A stretch of DNA of 64,000 bases from Cavia porcellus (Eukaryota; Chordata; Mammalia; Rodentia; Caviidae). Both the position numbers and the translations under genes were made by a program. Below, one piece after another: positions 12,087-22,200 of the stretch (the stretch's first letter is position 1; every line of letters starts with the position of its first letter). The DNA is taken from NCBI RefSeq assembly GCF_034190915.1, contig NW_026947501.1, positions 6,200,001 to 6,264,000 of the forward strand, written 5' to 3'. The notes beneath the pieces are model-generated. The model made no database searches. It was given only the letters and a program-made list of their open reading frames with translations, and was not told where the DNA came from.

Positions 12087-12156
12087 GAAAAGCACCATGG
12101 TGTGGTCAGCATGCGGAGGTCAGGAAACATGCAGTGGCAATATAGGATAGTTTTCT
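12087..12156 (+). repeat. Subunit C of the monomer (70 bp)
   Basis: It starts GAAAAGCACCA and then carries the CGGGGTGGT box (here GGTGTGGT), GCATGGGGAGGTCAGGAAAC and CAATGTAGGATAGG (here with a TATAGG variant). In its consensus form the start includes ACCACGGGGTGGT, a perfect 5-bp inverted repeat around GGG. Confidence 0.7.
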
Positions 12157-14099
12157 GAAAAAATAGCCGGGTAATGAGCATTGTAAGGATTTCTAACAAT
12201 CCATTCACAAGTAGGAGTGAGAAAAACATCACGGGGTGGTGTGAATCGGAGGGACTGAATTAGGATAGTGTGTGAGTGGCAATGTAGGATGGAGAAAACA
12301 CCACGGGTTTGTCAGCATGGGGAGGCAAGGAAACATGTAGTATCAATGTCGAATAGGTTTCTGATAAACATCGCTGGGTGCTACGCATTGTAAGGGTTTC
12401 TAACAGGCCGTTCATTAGTAGGAGTGAGAAAAAAAATCATGGGGTGGTGTGAATTGTAGGGCCTCAATTAGTATAGGCAGTGAGTGGCAATATAGGATGG
12501 AGAAACGCACCACTTTGTCGTCAGCATTGGGAGGTCAGGACACATGCAGTGGCAATGTAGGATAGGTTTCTGAAAAACATCGCGGGTGGTGAGAATTGTA
12601 AGGTTTTCTAACAGGGCATTTACTGGTAGGAGTGAGAAAAACATCACGGGGTGGTGTGAATCGGACGGCCTGAATTATGATAGGTAGTGAGTGGCCATGT
12701 AGGATGGAGAACAGCACCACGAGTTGGTGTGCATAGGGAGGTCAGGAAACATGCAATGGGAATGTAGGATAGGTTTCTGAAAATCATCGCCGGGTGGTGA
12801 GCATTGTATGGGTTTCTAAAAGGCCTTTCACTAGTAGAAGTGAGAAAAACATCACGGGCTGGTGTGAATTGCAGGGCCTGATCAGGATAGGCAGTGAGTG
12901 ACAATGTGGGATGGAGAAAAGCACCACGGGGTGGTTAGGATGGGGAGATCAGGAAAAATGCAGTGGCGATGTAGGATAGGTTTCTGAAAAGCATCGCCGG
13001 GTGGTGCGCATTGTAAGGGTTTGTAGCAGGCCATTCACTAGTAGGAGTGAGAAAAACATCAAGCGGTGGTGTGAATCGGAGGGCCTGAATTAGGATAGGC
13101 AGTGAGTGGTAATGAAGAATGGAGAAAAGCACCACGGGGTGGTCGACATGCTGAGGTCAGGAAACATGCAGTGGCAATGTCGCATAGGTTTCGGAAAAAC
13201 ATCGCGGGGTGGTGCGCATTGTAAGGATTTCTATTAGCCCATTATCTAGTACGAGTGTGAACAAAATCACGGGGTGGTGTGAACTGGAGAACCTGAATTA
13301 GGATAGGCATTGAGTGGCAATGAAGGATGGAGAAAAGCACCAGAGGTTGGTCAGCATGGGGAGGTGAGGAAACATGCAGTGCCAATGTAGGATATGTTTC
13401 TGAAAAAAAAAAGCAGGGTGGTGCGCATTGTAAGGGTTTCTATCAGGCCATTCACTAGTAGGAGTGAGAAAAACATCACGGGGTGGTTTGAATCAGATGC
13501 TCTGAATTAGGATAGGCAGTGAGTGGCAATGTAAAATGGATAATCACCACGGAGTGGTCAGCATGGGGAGGTCAGGAAACATGCGGTGGCAATGTAGGAT
13601 AGGTTTCTGAAAAACATCGCGTGGTGGTGCGCATTGTAAGGCTTTCTAACAAGCCATTCACAAGTAGGAAAGAAAAAAACATCACGGGGTGGTGTGAATC
13701 GGAGGGCCTGAATTAGGATAGGCACTGAGTGGCAATGAAGAATGGACAAGAGCACCACGGGTTGGTGAGCCTGGTGAGGTCAGGAAACATGAAATTGCAA
13801 TGTAGGATAGGTTTCTGAAAAACATTGCAGGGTTGTGCACAATGTAAGGGTTTGTAGCAGGCCATTCACTAGTAGGAGTGAGAAAATCATCTCGGGGTGG
13901 TGTGAATCGGAGGGCCTGAATTAGGATAGGCACTGAGTGGTAATGAAGTATGGAGAAAAGCACCACTGGGGTGGTCAACATGGGGAGGTCAGTAAACAAT
14001 GAATGGCAATGTAGGATAGGTTTCTGAAAAACATCATGGGGTGGTGCGCATTGCAAGGGTTGCAAACAGGCCATTCACTAGTAAGAGTGAGAAAAACAT

Positions 14100-15545
14100 C
14101 ACGGGGTGGTGTGAATCGGAGGGCCTGAATTAGGATAGGCACTGAGTGGCAATGTAGAATGGAGAAAAGCACCACGGGTTGGTGAGCATGGTGAGGTCAG
14201 GAAACATGTGATGGCAATGTAGGATAGGTTTCTGAAAAACATCGCAGGAATTGAGCATTGTAAGGGTTTCTAACAGGCCATTCACTAGTAGGAGTGAGAA
14301 AAACATCACGGGGTGGTTTCAATCAGATGCTCTGAATTAGGATAGGCAGTGAGTGGCAATGTAAAATGGAAAATCACCACGGAGTGGTCAGCATGGGGAG
14401 GTCAGGAAACACGCGGTGGCAATGTAGGATAGGTTTCTGAAAAACATCGCGGGGTGGTGCGCAATGTAAGGGTTTCTAACAGTCATTCACTAGTAGGAGT
14501 GAGAAATACATCATGGAGTGGTGTGAATCGGAAGGCCTGAATCAGGATAGGCAGTGAGTGGCAATGTAGGATGGAGAAAAGCACCACGGCATGGTCAGCA
14601 TGGGGAGGTCAGGAAACATGCAGTGGCAATGTAGGATAGGTTTCTGAAAAACATCACTGGGTGGTGTGCATTGTAAGGGTTTCTAACAGGCCATTCACTA
14701 TTTGGAGTGAGAAATACATTACGGGGTGGTGTGAATCAGACCTTCTGAATTAGGAGAGGCAGTGAGTGGCAATGTATAATGGAGAAAAGCACCATGGGGT
14801 GGTCAGCACGGGGAGGTCAGGAAACATGCGGTGGCAATGTAGGATAAGTTTCTGAAAAACATCCCTGGGTGGTGCGCATTGTAAGGGTTTCTAACAGGCC
14901 ATTCACTAGTAGAAGTGAGAAAACATCACAGGGTGTTGTGAATCGGAGGGCCTGAATCAAAATAGGCAGTGTGTGGCAATGTAGGATGGAGAAAAGGACC
15001 ATGGGGTGGTCAGGATGGGGAGGTCAGAAAACATGCAGTCGCAATGTAGGATAGGTTTCTGAAAAACATCGCGGGATGGGGCGCATTATAAGGGTATCTA
15101 ACAGGCCATTCACTAGTAGGAGTGAGAAATACATCATGGTGTGTTGTGAATAGGAGGGCCTGAATTAAAATAGACAGTCAGTGGCAATATCGGATGGAGA
15201 AAAGCACCACGGTGTGGTCAGCGTGTGGAGGTCAGGAAACATGCAGTGGCAATGTAGGATAGGATTCCGAAAAACATCGTGGGGTGGTGCTCATTGTAAG
15301 GGTTTCTAAAAGGCCTTTTACTAGTAGGAGTGAGAAAAACATCACGGGGTGGTGTGAATCGGAGGCCTGAATCAGGATAGGCCGTGACTGGCAATGTAAG
15401 ATGGAGAAAAGCACCACGGGGTGGTCAGGATGGGGAAGTCAGGAGACATGCAGTGGCAATGTAGGATAGGTTTCTGAAAAACATTGCGGGGTAGTGTGCA
15501 TTGTAAGGGTTTCTAACAGGCCATTCACTAGTAGGATTGAGAAAA
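14100..15545 (+). repeat. Seven-monomer segment, first copy
   Basis: It is collinear with 17,804-19,245 at an offset of about 3,703 bp. Shared private variants include CGCAGG(A/C)ATTGAGC, TTTCAATCAGATGCTCTGAA, the short GGA(A/T)AATCACCACGGAG (four bases missing from GGAGAAAAGCACC), ACATCCCTGGGTGG, and GTGTGGAGGTCAGG. The offset is about 41 bases short of 18 monomers because of small deletions between the copies. Confidence 0.85.
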
Positions 15546-16162
15546 ACATCACAGCGTGGTTTGAATCAGAGGGCCTGAATCTGCTTAGGCAGTGAGTGGC
15601 AATTTAGGATGGAGAAAAGCACCATTGGGTGGTCAGGATTTGGAGGTCAGGAACCATGCAGTGGCAATGTAGGATAGGTTTCTGAAAAAAATAGTGAGGT
15701 TGGGAATTGTAAGGGTTTCTAACAGGCCATTCACTAGTAGGAGTGAGAAATACATCATGGTGTGGTGTGAATCGGAGGGCATGAATCAAGATAGACAGTG
15801 AGTGGCAATGTAGGATGGATAATACACCATGGGTTGGGGTGCATGGGGAGGTCAGGAAACATGCAAAGGCAATGTAGGATAGGTTTCTGTAAAAACACCG
15901 CGGGGTGGTGCGCATTGTAATGGTTTGTAGCAGGCCACTCAATAGCAGGAGTGAGAAAAACATCACGGGGTCGTGTGAATTGGAGGGACTGAATTAGGAT
16001 AGTCTGTGAGAGGCAATGTAGGATGGAGAAAACACCACGGGTTTGTCAGCATGGGGAGGCAAGGTAACATGCAGTGGCAGTGTCGAATAGGTTTCTGATA
16101 AACATCGCTGGGTGGTACGCATTGTAAGGGTTTCTAACAGGCCATTCACTAGTAGGAGTGAG
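15546..16162 (+). repeat. Satellite monomers between local duplications
   Basis: Three monomers. The last is of the GGCAAGG/GATAAACATCGC subtype and resembles the first monomers of the 2,886-bp unit (29,900-30,060), which marks this area as an old relative of that unit. Confidence 0.7.
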
Positions 16163-16576
16163 AACAACATCACGGGGTGGTGTGAATCGGAGGGCTTCAA
16201 TTAGGATAGGCATTGAGTGGCAATGTAGGATGGAGAAAAGCACCACAGGGTGGTCAGCATGGGGAGGTGAGGAAACATGCAGTGGCAATGTAGGATAGGT
16301 TTCTGAAAAAAAATCAGAATGGTGCGCATTGTAAGGGTTTCCAACAGGCCATTCACTAGTAGGAGTGACAACAACATCACGGGGTGGTGTGAATCGGAGG
16401 GCCTCAATTAGGATAGGCATTGAGTGGCAATGTAGGATGGAGAAAAGCACCACAGTGTGGTGAGCATGGGGAGGTGAGGAAACATTCAGTGGCAATGTAG
16501 GATAGGTTTCTGAAAAAAAAGCGGAATGGTGCGCATTTTACGGGTTTCCAACAGGCCATTCACTAGTAGGAGTGAG
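16163..16576 (+). repeat. Single-monomer tandem duplication
   Basis: 16,163-16,369 and 16,370-16,576 are adjacent and share private variants: ACAACATCACGGGG, GGGC(T/C)TCAATTAGG, GGCATTGAGTGG, the A-tract form ending in GAATGGTGCGC, and TTTCCAACAGGCC. The homologous place in the 2,886-bp unit (about 30,050-30,250) has only one such monomer. One monomer was therefore duplicated here, or one was lost there. Confidence 0.8.
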
Positions 16577-16818
16577 AAAAACATCATGGGGTGGTATGAA
16601 TCAGAGGGCCAGAATTATGATAGGCAGTGAGTGGCAATGTAGGATGGAGAAAAGCACCATGGGATGGTCATCATGGTTAGGTCAGGACACATGCAGTGGC
16701 AATGTAGGATAGGTTTCTGAAAAACATCGGGGTGGTGTGCATTGTAAGGGTTTCTAACAGGCCATTCACTAGTAGGAGTGAGAAAAACATCACGGGGTGG
16801 TGTGAATCGGAGGGCCTG

Positions 16819-16838
16819 AATTAGTTTAGAGAAAAGCA
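16819..16838 (+). repeat. Monomer with 24-bp deletion (diagnostic variant)
   Basis: GAATTAGTTTAGAGAAAAGC stands where the consensus has 44 bases, from GAATTAGGATAGG to GGAGAAAAGC. The lost 24 bases equal the distance between two TAGGAT direct repeats in subunit B, so slippage or misaligned recombination between them is the likely origin. The same deletion occurs in every copy of the 2,886-bp unit (30,501; 34,007; 36,893; 39,779; 42,665; 50,748) and at 61,726. Confidence 0.9.
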
Positions 16839-17803
16839 CCATGGTGTGGTCAGCATGGAGATGTCAGGAAACATCCTGTGTCAGTGTAGGATAGGTTTCT
16901 GAAAAACATCGCGGGGTGGTGCACATTGTAAGGGTTTCTAACAGGCCATTCACTAGTAGGAGTGAGAAAAACATCACAGCGTGGTTTGAATCAGCGGGTC
17001 TTAATCAGGATAGGCTGTGAGTGGCAATGTAGGATGGAGAAAAGCACCGCGGTGTGGTCAGCATGGGGAGGTCAGGACACATGCAGTGGCAATTTTAGAT
17101 AGGTTTCGGAAAAACATCGTGGGTGGTGATAATTGTAAGGTTTTTTAACAGGGCATTCACTGGTAGGAGTTAGAAAAACTTCACGGGGTGGTGTGAATCA
17201 GAGGGCCTGAATTAGGATAGGCAGTGTGTGGCAACGTAAAATGGAGAAAAGCACCTTGGTTTGGTCAGTATGGGGAGGTCAGGAATCATGCAGTGGCATA
17301 TAGGTTAGTTTTCTGAAAAACATCGCGTGTGGGGTGCATTGTAAATGTTTCTAAAAGGCCTTTAACTAGTAGGTGTGAGAAAAACATATTGGGGTGGTGT
17401 GAATCGAAGGGCCTGAATAAGGATAGGCAGTGAGTGGCAATGTAGCATGGAGAAAAGCACCACAGGGTGGTCAGGATGGGGAGGTCAGGAAACATGCTGT
17501 GGCAATGTAGGATAGTTTTCTGAAAAACATCCCGGGGTGGTGCAGATTGTAAGGGTTTCTAACAGGCCATTCACTAGTAGGAGTGAGAAAAACATCACGG
17601 GGTCGTGTGAATCAGATGTTCTGAATTAGGATAGGCAGTGAGTGCAATGTAGGATGGAGAAAAGCACCACGGGGTGGTCAGCATGGGGAGGTTAGGAAAC
17701 ATGCATTGGCAGTGTAGGATAGGTTTCTGAAAAACATCGCCAGGTGTTGCGCATTGTAAGGCTTTCTAACAGGCCATTCACTAGTAGGAGTGAGAAAAAC
17801 ATC
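16839..17803 (+). repeat. Ordinary satellite monomers
   Basis: Four to five monomers with usual variation, including a CAGATGTTCTGA monomer near 17,610. Nothing else is visible. Confidence 0.7.
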
Positions 17804-19245
17804 TCGGGGTGGTGTGAATCGGAGGGCCTGAATTAGGATAGGCAGTGAGTGGCAATGTAGAATGGAGAAAAGCACCACGGGTTGGTGAGCATGGTGAGGT
17901 CAGGAAACATGCGATGGCAAGGTAGGATAGGTTTCTGAAAAACATCGCAGGCATTGAGCATTGTAAGGGTTTCTAACAGGCCATTCACTAGTAGGAGTGA
18001 GAAAAACATCACGGGGTGTTTTCAATCAGATGCTCTGAATTAGGATAGGCTGTGAGTGGCAATGTAAAATGGATAATCACCACGGAGTGATCAGCATGGG
18101 GATGTCAGGAAACATGCGGTGGCAATGTAGGATAGGTTTCTGAAAAACATCGCGGGGTGGCGCGCAATGTAAGGGTTTCTAACAGCCATTCACTAGTAGG
18201 AGTGAGAAATACATCATGGAGTGGTGTGAATCGGAAGGCCTGAATCAGGATAGGCAGTGAGTGGCAATGTAGGATGGAGAAAAGCACCACTGCATGGTCA
18301 GCATAGGGAGGTCAGGAAACATGCAGTGGCAATGTAGGATAGGTTTCTGAAAAACATCACTGGGTGGTGCGCATTGTAAGGGTTTCTAACAGGCCATTCA
18401 CTAGTTGGAGTGAGAAATACATTACGGGGTGGTGTGAATCAGACCTTCTGAATTAGGATAGGCAGTGAGTGGCAATGTATAATGGAGAAAAGCACCACGG
18501 GGTGGTCAGCACGGGGAGGTCAGGAAACATGCGGTGGCAATGTAGGATAAGTTTCTGAAAAACATCCCTGGGTGGTGCGCATTGTAAGGGTTTCTAACAG
18601 GCCATTCACTAGTAGAAGCGAGAAAACATCACAGGGTGTTGTGAATCGGAGGGCCTGAATCAAAATAGGCAGTGAGTGGCAATGTAGGATGGAGAAAAGG
18701 ACCATGGGGTGGTCTGGATGGGGAGGTCTGAAAACATGCAGTGGCAATGTAGGATAGGTTTCTGAAAAACATCGCGGGATGGGGCGCATTATAAGGGTAT
18801 TCAACAGGCCATTCACTAGTAGGAGTGAGAAATACATCATGGTGTGTTGTGAATTGGAGGGCCTGAATCAAGATAGACAGTCAGTGGCAATATCGGATGG
18901 AGAAAAGCACCACGGTGTGGTCAGCGTGTGGAGGTCAGGAAACATGCAGTGGCAATGTAGGATAGGATTCCGAAAAACATCGCGGGGTGGTGCTCATTTT
19001 AAGGGTTTCTAAAAGGCCTTTTACTAGTAGGAGTGAGAAAAACACCACGGGGTGGTGTGAATCGGAGGCCTGAATCAGGATAGGCCGTGACTGGCAATGT
19101 AGGATGGAGAAAAGCATCACGGGGTGGTCAGGATGGGGAAGTCAGGAGACATGCAGTGGCAATGTAGGATAGGTTTCTGAAAAACATTGCGGGGTAGTGT
19201 GCATTGTAAGGGTTTCTAACAGGCCATTCACTAGTAGGAGTGAGA
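17804..19245 (+). repeat. Seven-monomer segment, second copy
   Basis: This is the partner of 14,100-15,545. It is followed by different sequence on the right: ATCATGGGGTCGTG near 19,249, against ATCACAGCGTGG near 15,548. That change marks the right edge of the duplicated block. Confidence 0.85.
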
Positions 19246-22200
19246 AAAACATCATGGGGTCGTGTGAATCGGAGGGCCTGAATTAGCATAGGCAGTGAGT
19301 GGCAACGTAAAACGGAGAAAAGCACCTCGGTGTGGTCAGCATGGGGAGGTCAGGAATCATCCAGTGGCGATGTAGGTTAGGTTTCTGAAAAACATCGCGG
19401 GTGGGGCGCATTGTAAGGGTTTGTAACAGGCCTTTCACTAGTAGGAGTGAGAAAATCATCACGGGGTGGTGTGAATCGCAGGGCCTGTATCATATAGGCC
19501 GTGAGTGGCAATGTAGGATGGAGAAAAGCACGACGGGTTGGTGACCATGGGGAGGTCAGGAAACATGCATTGGCAATGTAGGATAGTTTTCTGAAAAACG
19601 TCTCCGGGTTGTGTGCATTGTAAGTGTTTGTAGCAGGCCATTCAATAGTAGTAGTGAGAAAAACATATCGGGGTGGTGTGAATTGGAGGGCCTGAATTAG
19701 GATCGGAAGTGAGTGGCAATGAAGAATGTAGAAAAGCACCACGGGGTGGTCAACATTGGGAGGTCAGGAAACATGCAGTGGCAATGTAGGATAGGTTTCT
19801 GAAAAACATCGCTGGTTGTTGCGCATTGTAAGGGTTTCTAACAGGTCATTCACTAGTAGGAGTGAGAAAAACATCACGGGGTGGTGTGAATTGGAGGCAC
19901 TGAATTAGGATAAGCATTGAGTGGGAATGTAGGATGGAGAAAAGCACCACAGGGTGGTCAGCATGGGGAGGTGAGCAAACATGCCATGGCAATGTCGAAT
20001 AGGTTTCTGAAAAAAAAAGTGGGGTGTTGCGCATTGTAAGGGTTTCTAAAGGGCCATTCACTAGTAGGAGTGAGAAAAACATCACGTTGTGGTGTGAACC
20101 GGAGGGGCTGAATTAGGATAGGCAGCGAGTGGCAATGAAGAATGGAATAAAGCACCACTGGGTGGTCAACTTGGGGAGGTCAGGAAACATGTATTGGCAA
20201 TGTAGGACAGGTTTCTGAAAAACATCGCGGTGTTGTGCGCATTGTAAGCGATTCTAACAGGCCATTCACTAGTAGGATTGAAAACAACACCACGGGGTGG
20301 TGTGAATCGAAGGACCTGAATCAGGATAGGCTGTGATTGGCAATGTAGGATGGAGAAAAGCACCGCGGTGTGGTCAGCATGGGGAGGTGAGGAAACATGC
20401 AGTGGCAATATAGGATAGGTTTCTGAAAAACATCGCGGGTGGTGTGAATTGTAATGTTTTCTAACAGGGCATTCACTGGTAGGAGTTAGAAAAATATCAT
20501 GGGGTGGTGTGAATCTGATGGCCTAAATTATGATAGGCAGTGAGTTGCAATTTAGGATGTAGAAAAGTACCACGGGGTGGTCACCATGGGGAGGTCAGGA
20601 AACAGGCATTGGCAATGTAGGATAGGTTTCTGAAAAACATCGCCGGGTGGTGTGCATTGTAAGGGTTTTTAACAGGCCATTCTCTTGTAGGAGTGAGAAA
20701 AACATCACTGGGTGGTGTGAATAGGAGGGCCTGAATTAGGATAAGCATTGAGTGGCAATGTAGGATGGAGAAAAGCACAACAGGGTGGTCAGCATGGGGA
20801 GCTCAGGCAACATGCAGTGGCAATGTAGGATAGGTTTCTGAAAAAAAAAGTGGGCTGCTGTGCATTGTAAGTGTTTCTAACAGGCCATTCACTAGTAGGG
20901 GTAAGAAAACATCATGGGGTGGTGTGAATCGGAGGGGCTGAATTAGGACAGATAGTGAATGGCCATTAAAATGGAGAAAAGCACCACGGGGTGGTCAACA
21001 TGGGGAGGTCAGGAAACATGCAATGGCAATGTAGGATAGGTTTCTGAAAAACATCATGTCTGGTGCGCATTGTAAGGCTTTCTAACAAGCCATTCCCAAG
21101 TAGAAGTGAAAAAAACATCACGGGGTGGTGTGAATCGGACGGCCTGAATTAGGATAGGCAGTGAATGGCAATGAAGAATTGAGAAAAACCCCACAGGGTG
21201 GTCAAAATGGGGAGGTCAGGAAATATGCAGTGGTAATGTAGGATAGGTTTCTGAAATACATCACGGGGTTGTGCGCATTGTAAGGTTTTTCTAACAGGCC
21301 ATTCACTAGTAGGAGTGACAAAATGATCACGAGGTGGTTTGAATCAGATGTTCTGAATTAGGATAGACAGTGAGTGGCAATTTAGGATGGAGAAATGCAC
21401 CAAGGGGTGGTCAGCATGCGGAGGTCAGGAGCCGTGCATTGGCAATGTAGGATAGGTTTCTGAAAAACATTGCTGGGTGGTGTGCATTGCAAGGTTTTCT
21501 AACAGGCCATTCACTAGTAGGAGTGAGAAAAACATGACGGGGTGGTGTGAATAGGAGGGCCTGAATTAGGATAGGCAGTGAGTGGCAAAGTAGGATGGAG
21601 AAAATCACCATCGGGTGGTCAGCATGGGGAGGTCAGGAGTCATGCAGTGGCAATGTAGGATGGGTTTCTGAAAAACATCGCGTTGTGGTGCGCATGGTAA
21701 GGGTTTGTAGCAGGCCTTTCACTAGTAGGAATTTTGAAAAACATCACGGGGTGTTGTGAATCGCAAGGCCTGAGTCAGGATAGGCCGTGGGTGACAATGT
21801 AGGAGGGAGAAAAGCACCCCGGAGTCGTCAGGATGGTAAGGTCAGAAAACATGCAGTGGCAATGCAGGATCGGTTTCTGAAAAACATCGCGGGGTTGGAC
21901 GCATTGTAAGGGTATGTAACAGGTCATTCACTAGTAGGAGTGAGAAATACATCATTGTGTATTGTGAATCGGAGGGCCTGAATCAAGTTAGACAATCAGT
22001 GGCAATGTAGGATGGAGAAAAGCACCACGGGTTCTTGAGCATGGGGAAGTCAGGAAACATGCAATGGCAATGTAGGATAGGTTTCTGAAAAACATCGCGG
22101 GGTGGTGCGCATTGTAAGGGTTTCTAGCATGTCATTCACTAGTAGGAGTGAGAAAAACATCACGGGGTGGTGTGAATCGGAGGGCCTGAATTAGGATAGG

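Larger units (their letters stand above)
11949..12156 (+). repeat. Representative full-length 208-bp monomer
   Basis: This near-consensus monomer is taken from one A-tract (GAAAAACATC) to the corresponding one in the next monomer, exactly 208 bases. It holds three related subunits of 65, 73 and 70 bp. Each begins with GAAAA followed a few bases later by a C(A/G)CGGG..TGG box. The second and third end with CAATGTAGGAT. The shared order of boxes suggests that an ancestral unit of about 70 bp was triplicated and that the trimer then became the amplified unit. The phase chosen is arbitrary. Confidence 0.85.
10344..14099 (+). repeat. Old, diverged satellite monomers
   Basis: About 18 monomers show more point variation and small indels than elsewhere. 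Examples are the lost bases in GGCAATAGGATG near 10,830, and GGTGTTGCGC near 11,132. The monomers at 12,990-13,450 repeat the order seen at 8,460 and 52,920. No constant offset within the stretch was found, so no local higher-order repeat is claimed. Confidence 0.65.
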
